Assembly: GCA_009602735.1 (NCBI GenBank)
Contig: WELA01009603.1
Location: 131,381-195,380 of the forward strand
Direction of reading: 5' to 3'
DNA from: Mesotaenium endlicherianum
Taxonomy: Eukaryota; Streptophyta; Zygnematophyceae; Zygnematales; Mesotaeniaceae
Length of the DNA stretch: 64,000 nucleotides
The translations under genes and the position numbers were made by a program. Of this stretch, positions 22,003 through 32,369 are shown one piece after another; the first letter of the stretch is position 1, and the number at the start of each line of letters is the position of its first letter. The notes under the pieces are model-generated. The model was not told the DNA's origin and did no database searches. It worked only from the letters and a program-made list of their open reading frames with translations.

Positions 22003-22893
22003 CTGACTGCCAGCCCCTTACTTGTTATTTTAAGATTTTAGTTGGTGCTGGCTGCCAGTCCCTCTCTTGCGTTTGTCGGGGCTCGCTGCCAGCCCCCTAC
22101 TTGCTCTTCTGGGGCTGGCTGCCAAACCTGAGCTTGCTTTTGTGGGGCTGGCTGCCAGCCCCCTGCTTGCTTTTGTGGGGCTGACTGCCAGCCCCTTACT
22201 TGTTATTTTAAGATTTTAGTTGGTGCTGGCTGCCAGTCCCTCTCTTGCGTTTGTCGGGGCTCGCTGCCAGCCCCCTACTTGCTCTTCTGGGGCTGGCTGC
22301 CAAACCTGAGCTTGCTTTTGTGGGGCTGGCTGCCAGCCCCCTGCTTGCTTTTGTGGGGCTGACTGCCAGCCCCTTACTTGTTATTTTAAGATTTTAGTTG
22401 GTGCTGGCTGCCAGTCCCTCTCTTGCGTTTGTCGGGGCTCGCTGCCAGCCCCCTACTTGCTCTTCTGGGGCTGGCTGCCAAACCTGAGCTTGCTTTTGTG
22501 GGGCTGGCTGCCAGCCCCCTGCTTGCTTTTGTGGGGCTGACTGCCAGCCCCTTACTTGTTATTTTAAGATTTTAGTTGGTGCTGGCTGCCAGTCCCTCTC
22601 TTGCGTTTGTCGGGGCTCGCTGCCAGCCCCCTACTTGCTCTTCTGGGGCTGGCTGCCAAACCTGAGCTTGCTTTTGTGGGGCTGGCTGCCAGCCCCCTGC
22701 TTGCTTTTGTGGGGCTGACTGCCAGCCCCTTACTTGTTATTTTAAGATTTTAGTTGGTGCTGGCTGCCAGTCCCTCTCTTGCGTTTGTCGGGGCTCGCTG
22801 CCAGCCCCCTACTTGCTCTTCTGGGGCTGGCTGCCAAACCTGAGCTTGCTTTTGTGGGGCTGGCTGCCAGCCCCCTGCTTGCTTTTGTGGAGC
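22003..22893 (+). repeat. Higher-order repeat, five near-identical 178-bp units
   Basis: The landmark CTGACTGCCAGCCCC begins at 22,003, 22,181, 22,359, 22,537 and 22,715, exactly 178 bases apart. The units appear almost identical, unlike the degenerate repeats around them. This indicates recent local amplification by unequal exchange or replication slippage. Confidence 0.9.
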
Positions 22894-23648
22894 TGGCTGC
22901 CAGCCCCTTACTTGCTATTTTGAGGTTTTAGTTGGTGCTGGCTGCCAGTCCCTCTCTTGTGTTTGTTGGGGTTGGCTGCCAGTCCCTCTCTTGCGTTTGT
23001 CGGGGCTGGCTGCCAGCCCCCTACTTGCTTATGTGGGGCTGGCTGCCTGCCTCTTACTTGTTATCTTAAGGTATTAGTTGGGGTTGGCTGCCAGTCCCTC
23101 TCTTGCGTTTGTCGGGGCTGGCTGCCAGCCCTCTGCTTTCTTTTGTGGGGCTGGGTGCCAGCCCCCAGCTTGCTTTTGTTGGGGCTGGCTTTCAGTCCCC
23201 TGCATGCTTTTGTGGGGCTGGCTGCCAGCTCCTTGCTTGCTTCAGTCGGGGCTGGCGCCAGCCCCTATCTTGGTTTTGTGGGGCTGGCTGCCAGCCCCAA
23301 ACTTGGTTCCCCTGCTTAATAATTTAGGACTCTAGTCGGGGCAAGCTGCTAACCCCTTGCTGGTATAGGGTTTTTGTTGGGGCTGACTGCTGTTGTGCTC
23401 CTTGCTTAATTTCAGGGGGGCTGGCTGCCAGGCTCGGAGCTGGCTGCTCCTGTCGGGACTGGCTGCTCTTGTCAGGGCTAGCTGCCAGCCCCGTGCTTGC
23501 TCATGTGGGGGCTGGCTGCCAGCTCCTTGGTTGCTGTTTTAGGGTTGTAGTTGGGACGGGCTGCCTGGCAATTATTGGCTTTTTTGGGGGTTGTTTGAAT
23601 GACATCTCATTTTGTCTCTTATTGGTTGTTGTGGTTCATTATTGCAGG

Positions 23649-25946
23649 TTTCACCTTCATTATGTCTCAACCATGCACCTCGTCTGGAGCAACGCTTGCT
23701 GGAATGAGGACGTCCACCAGAGCTTTAAGCGCTCGTCTTCCCCCTAGGGCAATTGCTGTAAGGTCTGGTCCGGAGTGGGGCCATGTGACGATCGTTGCGG
23801 AAGCAAAGTCCAAGAATTAATATCCGAAGGTGAAGTGCATTTATTGCCCAAGGGAGATTACTGGTGGAGTCATGCGGATTCGTGGCCATTTCACGGGAGG
23901 CTGTAAGGATGTTAGTCAGTGTGAGGAGGTTCCTGACAATGTTGTAGATCTCATCAAGCCGTAGCGACGGTAGTGCTAGTTCTCTGTTGGGAACGCGACG
24001 TAGGCAGAGTGCCATGCAAGCTGCACGAAAGCGCGAGCATGAATGGGGTTTTGACGCTAGTGGCTCAGCATGTACAAGTGCTGGAGGGTCCCCCTCACGC
24101 AGGGAATCAAGTCAGACCTCTATAAGTGAAATGTTCCAGAAGATGAATGCTGATGTTGTCCATGAGACTATCGCTCGCTTCTTCTATGGTACTGCTTCAT
24201 CATTCAATGTTGCTCGTAGTGAGTTCTTTAGGGACATGTTGCTTGCTGTTAGTAAGCACACCCAAGAAACGGGTGTTGTGTATGTCTCGATGAAGGATAA
24301 GCTTGTCAAAAGTACCTTACTAGATAAAGAGGTGCTAAAGATAGAGGCTTGGGAGAATAAACAAAAGAAGGGACACCCGCAGAGAGGTTGTAGCGTTGTA
24401 GCAGATGGGTGGACAGATCCATGCGGGCACCCTCTTAACGTGCTTATGGTTGTGGGAGGCACTGAAATGTTCATGGATGCTATCAACACTGAGGGTGAAA
24501 GGAAAACGGGTGACTACATCGGTAGCCACCTGCTTGCAGTTGTGGAGAAGATAGGGGCCGACAATGTCGTACAGCTTTGCACAGACTCTGCAGCTAACAT
24601 TTTAGCTGGTTGTAATGTGGTTCGCGAGAAGCACCCGCACATATATTGGACGCCTTGTGCTGCTCACATTTTGGACCTGCTGTTGAAAGACATACGAAAG
24701 ATAAAAGAGCTCGAGGGCATAATTGATAGCTTCAAGCACTTGGTCCAGTTTGTTGCAAACCACCACATGCCTCACGCTCTTCACCGTGAGCATGGGGCAA
24801 GGCTTGAAACTTCATTGGAGTTGTTGAAGCCAGGGCCCACAAGGTTTGCTAATAACTTCCTTTGCTTGCAAAGACTCATCATTGTGAGGGATACCTTACA
24901 AGCTATGGTGTCTGAAAGAAGATGGCTTGAGTGGGCGGCAAAGAATGGTTGTGTAGGTGAGGCTACGGAGATTAGAGACCTAGTTCGCGACGATGAACTT
25001 TGGGAGCGAGTGAAGGTATGGGTAGCCCTGTGTGAGCCAATCGTAGTTCTCCTTTGACTTGTCGACTCTCCACAACCTTCTCTTGGGAAGATCTTGGCTC
25101 GCATGAGTGCCATCAAAGAGCATGTGCTTGAGGTTGAAGGACTCAAACCGGCACAAAGAACCCAAGTTAAGAAGGACGTGAAGGCTCGCTGGGACCAACT
25201 TCACAGCCCCCTACATTCTGCAGGTAAAAGTATGTTTTGATGTTGCTCACCTTTCTTGCTCGGCGGCTGCTGTTCTCTTGCATGCTTGTTATTGTGAGTT
25301 GATCATTGTTATTGTTATTCTGCTTGTTATTGTTATTGCTCTCTTTTTTGTGATGTGCATTGCGTTCTCATATACTGAGTGTGCTTCTTGACTTTGTTTG
25401 GCTACAGGCTACTATCTGGACCCCGAGTTCCAAGACCATGAGCCTTGGGCAGTTAAGAAGTGTCTACTAACCGATTGGTCCAACGTGCGGAATACCCTTG
25501 TTGGAGGAAGTGTGCTTGATCGAGCGTTGGTGGATCGAGAGTTGGCACTCTACCGGCAGAGCGGTGACATTTTTGGCGATGATGTTTGCAAGGCTAATAA
25601 GACTATGATGCCTGCTCACAAGTGGTGGGAAACATACGGAAGTCATTGTCCTAACCTTCAGCTTCTTGCTATAAGAGTATTGTCACAACCTGGTTCAGCA
25701 GCTGCATGTGAGAGAAATTGGTCTGAGTACGGGTTTGTTCATAGTCCGATTTGCAATCGGCTACTCCCTACTAGAGCAAAGAAGTTAGTATACGTGCATT
25801 CTATGTTGAGACTTCACGAGAAGAGTTTGGACTTCCTTGGACCAAGTGTTGGCGCAACTCCACGGGTTGAAGAAGCAGAGTTCTTGGAGACACCTGAAGA
25901 GGAGGGTCCCAATCTTGCCATGCATGCCTCGTTGAGTGAGGAATAG
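23649..25946 (+). pseudogene. hAT transposase, copy B (BED finger, DUF659-like core, dimerisation domain)
   Basis: A splice acceptor (ATTGCAG, ending 23,647) precedes the ATG at 23,662. A BED zinc finger follows (WGHVTIVAEAK; CIYC; RIRGHFTGGCKDVSQC). Next is the RNase-H-like core with VVADGWTDP, LCTDSAANI and CAAHILDLLL. A phase-1 intron (25,224-25,407; GTAAAA...TACAG) precedes the C-terminal dimerisation domain (PAHKWWETYG; ACERNWSEYGF). This is a DNA transposase that would bind element ends and cut and paste them. It is decayed: TAA at 23,818, a one-base frame change near 23,955, TGA at 25,055 and TAG at 25,944. Copy C shows the undamaged equivalents. Confidence 0.85.
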
Positions 25947-26099
25947 GAGATAGAGGTAGAGGAAGAGGAGGTAGAGGAAGAGGAGGTGGAGGAGCGAACT
26001 AGTTTTTAGCTCCAGGAAGAAGGAGGCCTAGAGCAATTGGTTACTAGATGTATCTGTCAGCTAACTTGTATGGAGTAGAGGTAGCATGTATTCTCAGTC

Positions 26100-26990
26100 A
26101 CTTTTTTTTGGCTGAGTCACACTTCACTCACTATTAAATTTGGCAATTATGAGTACTTCTTAGATCTTATACATGCTTGTTAAGAGTTTGCATCTTCTTT
26201 ACACTTCTTTATTAAAGCTTATTATATCCGATTAAAATGCAATGATATTCCTAAGCCTTCTTATTATACTAATAAATAAGATAGGAAGTACAAAAACAAT
26301 GATTTGTTTAGCAACTTGCTCAGTGTTGGACTTTTTGTTAAGTCAAATTTCACTCACTCTTGAAAGTAGCATATATAGGTACTTCTTAGTTCTTATACAT
26401 TCTTGTTAAGAGTTTGAATTGTCTTTATACTTCTTCATTCAAGCTTATTGTACTCTATTAAGAAGCAATGATACTTCTAAGCCTCCTTATTGAACCAATA
26501 AAATAGTCACGAAGTACAAAAATATGCTCTGCTAAGCGGCCCTCCTAGTGTTAGACTTTTTGTGAATAAGTCAATCATTCTTAAATGTATCATTTATAGG
26601 TAATTGTTGGTGGTTATACATGCTTCTTAAGAGCTTGAATCTTCTTCACACTTGTTCATTGAAGCTTATTATACTCCATTAAGAAGCAATGATACTACTA
26701 AGCCTTCTTATTGAACTAATATAATAGTTAGAAAGTACAGAAAACATGCTCTGCTAAGCGGCCCTCCCAGTGTTTAGACATTTTGTCGAATTTCAGTCAC
26801 TCTTAAATGTGGCATATATAAGAACTTCTTATTTCATACACATGCTTGTTAAGAGTTTGAATCATGTATGCACCTCTTCCTTCAAGCTTATTCTACTCGA
26901 TGAAGTAGTAATGATACTTCTAGCTGTTCTTATATAACTGATAAATCAGCTAGGAAGTACAAAAGATAGCTCTGCTAAGCGGCCCTCCTA
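26100..26990 (+). repeat. Four tandem 221-bp units in hAT B tail
   Basis: Each unit runs from a TTTTTGT-GTCA start through ACTTCTTAGTTCTTATACATG, TTGTTAAGAGTTTGAATC and AAGCTTATTATACTC to a terminal GCTAAGCGGCCCTCC. The last motif sits at 26,531, 26,753 and 26,974 (spacing 222 and 221); it is degenerate in the first unit. Copy A has one unit (about 4,985-5,170). The terminal 15-mer also occurs in the LTRs of gypsy element 2. Confidence 0.85.
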
Positions 26991-27059
26991 GAATTGGAAT
27001 AATAAATGCCGTTAAAATTATTCATGGAAAACGAGTTATTTTATGTACCAAACGAAGCA

Positions 27060-27315
27060 CAGCAAACACAAGATTCAGCGTGTGGCAGCGTGGTAAAGCA
27101 TCGCTCCCTGCATACGATGACGGGGAATCAAGTCCGATTGGGTTGCGCCTAATCCGTGAGGCATACCATGATTCTTTCTCTGTTTTCCGATGAACAGTGG
27201 ATGTTAACTACTATGCAACAAAGACCATCGTGACGTAGAATCGTGCATGGCACATCGGTTAGCTCTCTAAACTCTGCACCAAGTGGCGGGAGTTCAAACC
27301 TGACCAGTGACGACG
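27060..27315 (+). other. Two tRNA-like modules in hAT B tail
   Basis: Around 27,085-27,150 (GTGGCAGCGTGGTAAAGC, then GGGGAATCAAGTCC) and 27,243-27,305 (ATCGGTTAGC, then GGCGGGAGTTCAAACC) the order of an A-box-like and a B-box-like motif at tRNA-like spacing is visible. Copy A has a related module at about 5,447-5,512, with the T-arm-like hairpin GCGGGT-CTTCAA-ACCCGC. No full cloverleaf with a good acceptor stem was found, so these are not called tRNA genes. They could be SINE-type remnants. Confidence 0.35.
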
Positions 27316-27514
27316 TTGTGATGAAGTTAGTTTGATAAAGTTTTCGCTAATCTTCGTTTCAAATCGGGCGGTTACAAATTCCGAAAGCGAACGGAAAAAA
27401 AAACTGCCATTTTGAACGAAAACAAAAGTCTGACACGACGTGGTATTTGTACACATGCGACCGACACTTGACGTCGACGTCGTAGCTAATTGACGTGGAC
27501 GCCGTCGTGAGTTG

Positions 27515-27601
27515 GCGTACTAAGCGAATTAGTCCTTTGTTTTGAACACCGTATTAAGCGAACTAGCGTATTAGTTGAACTAAGCGTACGGCGTGGCCTT
27601 G
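27515..27601 (+). repeat. hAT B right subterminal motifs and TIR
   Basis: GCGTACTAAGCG, GTATTAAGCG, CTAGCGTATTAG and CTAAGCGTACG motifs precede the end GGCGTGGCCTTG. The same order is seen at the end of copy A (5,705-5,808). Confidence 0.7.
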
Positions 27602-28780
27602 GTATGCGCCAAGGTCAATGATGCTGACATGTTTAACGGCAAGCGTTTAAGATACACGTGAGGACCACGTCAAGACCACTCGTTAAGTTTCTCCCACGTT
27701 GTATACGTCAGTACACGTAGAGAGTATGGCAAAGCACGTGCGTTGCCACCAAAATGACTCAAAATGATTGAAAGCTAATACAATACAATTGTATTGTGAA
27801 TGATGCTGTACTCTTAACACTTGAGCAACACGAGTGGCTGCGCATTGCTTGGTGTAGTTTCAGTGTCTCACGCATTGCTCAGGTAGCACTTGGTCCCCTA
27901 TCTTGTACAATAGAGGAGTCTAAGTCAGACAGATCAATGAAGTAATTCTGAGGTTCAAATGGCATAGAAATCACACGTACAAAAAAATGGAGTCTATCGT
28001 GAACAAAATGGACAAACAAGAGCTGCTCAACTACAACAGATATAAAAGTAGATTCTTCCAGTCCGTGGTAAGAATGGAGGGCAAAGCAAATATCAAGAGC
28101 ACAGAAGGATGTATCCATGACAGGAGTGGGGAGAATCGCAAGAATGAGACCACTTAATGACAAATGCCAAGTATATGCAGATCATAAGCTCATAGCGTTT
28201 CTTAGCAAACTCGAAAAGACACGCATGGGCAACATTGTTGCGCTGGATTTTGAAGAAATAGACAAAATGAACGCCTTTGGGTTCCTACTAGGCAAACAAG
28301 GCAATGCAAGTCAGAGGAGTGAGGTGGAGGAAGAAAACGATAGCTAAGCTACCATGAGCGAAGAGTTTGGAAATGACAATGCCGGAGAGTTGCTTAACGA
28401 GACTCACAGTGCGCACCTAGAAGCTGCCATTGTATATTCCAAAAAACTCGTCAGTTTGCAGGTGGGCAAGGTAGAACTGAAGAGAGGCTAGGAAGGTGAG
28501 AAAATGGAGGACGAAGTGCTTAAGAAGCAAAAGGCACTGCTTGAGGCCTGTACAAAAGTTTATGAACAATTGGCTCTCGTACTCTCCATGATTAATGATG
28601 CATTCACTAGTATGGGAGAGGATCTCATACTTACAAATTTGGGGCTGTGAATAACGTGGAAGTAGACAAAGTACGGGCCTTGGCTTCCTTGGACAAAGAA
28701 TAAGCAGTGCAAGGTAGACGGGAGGAGGACAAAATGAGATGATAGTGGGTGATTGTTCATTGATTATTGGCAAAGGTAGC
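27602..28780 (+). pseudogene. Unknown gene X, copy X1 (upstream region and decayed coding stretch)
   Basis: The upstream part (27,602-27,904) is homologous to 33,330-33,587: shared TTTAACGGCA, GAAGACCACTCG-like, GATGCTSTACTC and GCAACACGA blocks, then CTCAGGTAGC. The coding start region (27,905) matches X2 around GAGTCAAAGTCAG and ATTCTGAGG. Readable segments lie in different frames: 27,933-28,157 (KKMESIVNKMDKQELLNYN), 28,117-28,347 and about 28,400-28,650 (AHLEAAIVYSKKLVSLQVGK). They are helix-rich and charged, with a TAG near 28,488. No known family. X1 begins directly after the right end of hAT B. It is a decayed paralogue of X2, 5.7 kb away in the same direction. Confidence 0.5.
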
Positions 28781-28789
28781 AAATTTGAC

Positions 28790-30654
28790 TCGGTATAAAA
28801 TCAGTATGTAGAATCAGTAAAACGACAATACGAACCATAATGCCCATCAATTAAATTCGCACATGTGGCCAACCAAGACAATTTTTGTGTCTGGTCTTCT
28901 GAAGGTGTACTGGACCATGCTGAGACATTCGCAATCTGGTCGGCACTCATCACTATGTGGAGCATTAGATATTATATTAGGTAGGTGTGAGTTTCAAATT
29001 TATCCACGAATTGTGCTTTCTTGTGAGGAACAACAACACATTTCAAACAGTGTCACGTGACGTGATAGAGCAACTTGAGATGAAAATAGAAGAAGCAGCG
29101 CAAACCACTTATGCAAAGCAAAGAATCTAAATGAATCTGCAAAAAATATAGTACCATCAGTTTTGTAGCATCCTGCAAATGTCAGTATGACATATGTTAG
29201 CCTACCTACATCCTCATCCCTAGCAAATTCAATGTTGTCTACAGCCTCCCTCATCACATCATGTCTTGCCTATGTACGTGGTGTTCACAAACAATGTTGA
29301 AAATCTTCTTCAACCATTGCACTCTCTTTACATCTGACAAGGTAATCACTTCTCAATGCAGTTACTCTTCACTCATTCACAGCAGAGCATTACACACACG
29401 ACACTTAGAGGAGCAGTCTCTTACTCTTGGCTCAACTCTTTCTCTTCAACTCAAGTGTATATTTACAACGCAGCGCTGCCTAAGTATATTCACACTCGCT
29501 ACTGCCCTACCTTCCTTGAATTCATCGTTAAACCCTAGTCATCTCAGACTCTTCACGTTAACAGTTGGACTGGACCGACCACACACACAGATTTCGACCT
29601 TCGGATACCTAGTTTGAAAATACTCCCATACTGAAAGGGAAATGGTGCGGGAAGTGCGCCCACACACACTCACGCACCCTCACCTGCAAGTGAAAGCGTG
29701 CACGAGGACCTTTCCTAGTTGCATACACAAGGTGGAGTGGCCTGGTGGTGTGCCACCCTTGCAAGAGTTACAGGGCTACATGAGAGCGGAGTGGAAAAGA
29801 ATTCACTTCATTTGGAAAAGTCGTGTACGAGATATGAAGCTTAGATTAGACCAGAATAGGCTCCCTCTACTTTTTTGTGCTTCCCATTTATGCTTTTACT
29901 CTAAGTGTCCTTTCTAGCAAAGTACCTCCACAACCTTCACCTTTGGCTCCTTCCATGTAGGTGACCTTGCCTAGTTGGACAAGCTAGCACACTCACACGC
30001 ACACGATTACACTCTAGAATATTCTACTACACAATCCACTAACTCTCACGGAGTTTCTAGAAATTCCACAATCACTTTGGCACTCTACGTAATCGTACGT
30101 AGTTTTTGGAACCCTCATGATTCAATGTCCTACTTTTTGGACTTCAACCGAAATTTTTGTCACTGCACCTGTCCTTGTCAAATTGAATCTGTGACATTAA
30201 AAACTCACTAAAAATTCCCAAAACTCATCTTACTTAATACTTGTCCAAATGCTTAAAATAATGGCCAAAATTCTTCTGAAATCACACTCTCTGCATAGAA
30301 AATGCTAGAAAATTACAAACTACACTTTCATAACCTTACACATACTGGCTCCTTTGGACGTACCGTACGTATTGTAGTACTCCATATTGTCATACTTTGA
30401 AATTCTTGTATGGATTGATATTTCAATTTGTTACCGATTTATAGTCGGTTTTTACCACCAATAATCGCGCATTCCGGCGTATTCTAATGTACAATTTTGA
30501 CTCTCACGTATCGTTCACATGACATTCACGTACATATGTATACGGCAAATTGAATCTTTTAAACTAGATTCACAAAAGTGAGCACACGTGTCACACAAAT
30601 AGAGTTGATACTGCCTATTTTCTACACTCCCTTTCACTTCTACTCTATTTAATC
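28790..30654. other. AT-rich DNA, possible copia LTR remains
   Basis: No domain-bearing frame. Because the copia remnant at 30,655-30,975 reads on the minus strand, sequence just below 30,655 would be its 3' LTR. The stretch 29,560-30,640 shares short blocks with 48-190, which would fit a dispersed LTR, but I found no paired copy or clear LTR ends. Confidence 0.35.
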
Positions 30655-30975
30655 ACTATCTCTTTAAGTCCTAACATTTCAACACACCACTGGTACTTTA
30701 CTCCAGGAACAGCTTTTGTCAAACCATCAACAAAACCATCTTGTCTGTTCTAACATACTTGAACTCCACACTTGCATTCAGCACACACTCTCTACACTTA
30801 TGATACTGAATGTGTATATGCTTGCTCCTAACCTGCTTCTGAGGGTTCTTGCCTTTTGCAATGCAACTCTGATTGTCACTCTGCATAAGTATGGGCTTCC
30901 TTTGCTCATAGCCTAAGGCCTCCAGTAGTCTTCTCAGCCATAGTGCCTTTCTCACTACTTGTGATGCTGCCATGT
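30655..30975 (-). pseudogene. Ty1/copia RNase H remnant
   Basis: A minus-strand stretch encodes the C-terminal end of copia pol: MAASQVVRKALWLRRLLEAL, SDNQSCIAKGKNPQ, RSKHIHIQYH and a GLTKAVPGVKYQWC-type tail. These match the RNase H region that closes copia polyproteins. Only this end is present; the rest is absent in the neighbourhood and the piece abuts the F-box/LRR-like pseudogene. Broken fossil. Confidence 0.8.
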
Positions 30976-30989
30976 ACTACTTGGGGTGG

Positions 30990-32363
30990 TACTTCCTCCC
31001 TGTTCTCTCTTTCCAAAAAATCCACCCAATCCAGAAGTAGATAAGTCAGATGAGAGAGGACGTCCATGAGAGGCCAAACCACTTCGTTGTCCATTTTGAG
31101 CTCGTGGTGCTTGAGGGCAGTTGTGAACAAATCCATCTAAAGATGCAAGTGAGGCCCCTTATGGAGTTTCACAAAAGATGCCACGGGCCGGTAGCTACCC
31201 TGAGAGTACTGGATAGCTTCAGCATGCAAACGGTTCTCGTCAACGATACAAGCAATGGCCCAAAGCAGCCATCATAACCAAGCTCGCCTCTGGAGTCCTC
31301 CATGGTCGGCCACTCTGCCTCAGCGTTCAAGTATGTAAGAGCGCGCATGCCGGACAACATATTCATCAAATGCGTGTTGGTTGCCCCCCACTGGTAAACG
31401 AAGCACAAAAACAAGGACTCCGTTTTTAGAATCCCAAGCTGGGAGCAAAGTGAAAGCACACAAGTTCCCAAACCATTCATCCAAACAGGTGCCAAATACT
31501 TTGCGGAGGGTGTGATGGGGTATGAGTCAAATACCTGCTTGCAAGGCAATGAGAGCACCCGCAGCGTTGTCAAGTAGCCCAATGATTGGGAAACTCTTAG
31601 AGGAATTTGCCAAGGTTCCTCTCCCAGACGACAATTCACAAGTCTCATTTGCAGGCGCACAAAGGGGCGAAACCCATGTAGCCATGTTGGCAACGATGCT
31701 TCAATCCTATCTGCAATAATGGCCAGGTCCTCTAGCTGCAACAAGTAAACAATCATCAAAGGCAGTGTAAATTCACCGCAATTGCAAAAGGCTTGGCAAT
31801 CAACATCAAGGCCACGGCAGTCCCACACCAATTTTTTGAGCTGCTGGAGCCCACTAAGGTCCAAGTTTGAAATAAAACTTCTCAAAGATTAAGAAGGGTT
31901 TTGATGAATATAATGCCTGTTACTCTCGATGTACAAGTGCACAAACAACTCTTTAGTGGTACAAATCTTAGGGAGGAAGTTTGTAAAGATGAGGCAAAAC
32001 ATATCAATGCCTTCTACTGCCCGAACAACAACTCTATCAAGTTGTGGGCACTGAGTTGCAATCAATGTCAGTGTCCTCCCAACCTCGCCATACGGCTCTG
32101 TTACGACTAACTCTGTGCCTCTCACTGTAGGCATTCTATGGAGTTCGCTTACAAGACTGCGTGGGTTTGTATTGGAGTGAATTCCCACACGCCCACGAGA
32201 GAAGAGAGATCTTGCCCCACTGGCGACAAACGCCCTTTACAGCCCAAAAAGTTTCTAAATCCAAGTCATTGAACGTGGCAGTGGTGACATTCTCAGTGTA
32301 GGTCGCAACTCTTTTTAGTAAGAATCTCAATATGTCCTCCCAAAAGATGGAAAATGCAGCCAT
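30990..32363 (-). pseudogene. F-box/leucine-rich-repeat-like host pseudogene
   Basis: From the ATG at 32,363 the minus strand reads an F-box-like start (ILRFLLKRVATYTENVTTAT; FWAVKGVCRQW). Leucine-rich segments follow (LSGLQQLKKLVWDCRGL; LLQLEDLAIIADRIEASLP; LGYLTTLRVLSLPCKQVF). Such proteins usually choose substrates for SCF ubiquitin ligases. The frame changes once near 32,200. There is an in-frame TAA at 31,889-31,891, and the frame changes again near 31,170, where a last leucine-rich segment (HLTYLLLDWVDFLE) continues to about 30,990. Introns could explain some of this, but I see no good splice sites, so I call a pseudogene. The family call is moderate, the repeats being irregular. Confidence 0.5.
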
Positions 32364-32369
32364 GCTTTA

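Larger units (their letters stand above)
19380..23560 (+). repeat. Palindromic minisatellite (GGGGCTGGCTGCCAGCCCC core) inside hAT B
   Basis: Dozens of copies of a 19-base near-perfect palindrome (9-base arms GGGGCTGGC/GCCAGCCCC) alternate with spacers such as TTGCTTGCTTTTGTC. Variants include CTGGCTGCTAGCC and AGTCCCTCTCTTGCG. Every copy can form a hairpin. The long open frames across it (Gly-Ala-Gly-Cys-Gln-Pro-type protein in all plus frames) come from the repeat and are not believed to be genes. It lies between the left end and the transposase, in the place where copy C has a different array. Confidence 0.9.
18683..27601 (+). mobile_element. hAT transposon copy B with long tandem arrays
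   Basis: Left end CTGGGTTACGCC (18,683) and right end GGCGTGGCCTTG (ending 27,601) fit the TIR pair of copy C with a few changes. The left subterminal region is homologous, motif for motif, to the transposase-proximal end of copy C. The right region is homologous to copy A. Between them lie a minisatellite (19.4-23.6 kb), a hAT transposase (23.66-25.95 kb) and 221-bp repeats (26.1-27.0 kb). Flanking 8-mers TATTGGAG and GTATGCGC do not match, so either the target duplication is lost or the two ends come from different events. It lies against element 2 on its left. Confidence 0.7.

Noticed and set aside
19380-23560. Long plus-strand open frames encoding Gly-Ala-Gly-Cys-Gln-Pro-Leu repeats
   Set aside because: All plus frames give such proteins because the 19-base palindromic repeat lacks stops; no start context, splice sites or family similarity.
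19380-23560. CRISPR-like array of palindromic repeats and spacers
   Set aside because: Spacers are themselves repeated and of variable length, repeats are degenerate, and the context is a eukaryotic hAT transposon.
27243-27305. tRNA gene
   Set aside because: A-box and B-box-like motifs are present but I could not draw a cloverleaf with a matched acceptor stem and anticodon arm.
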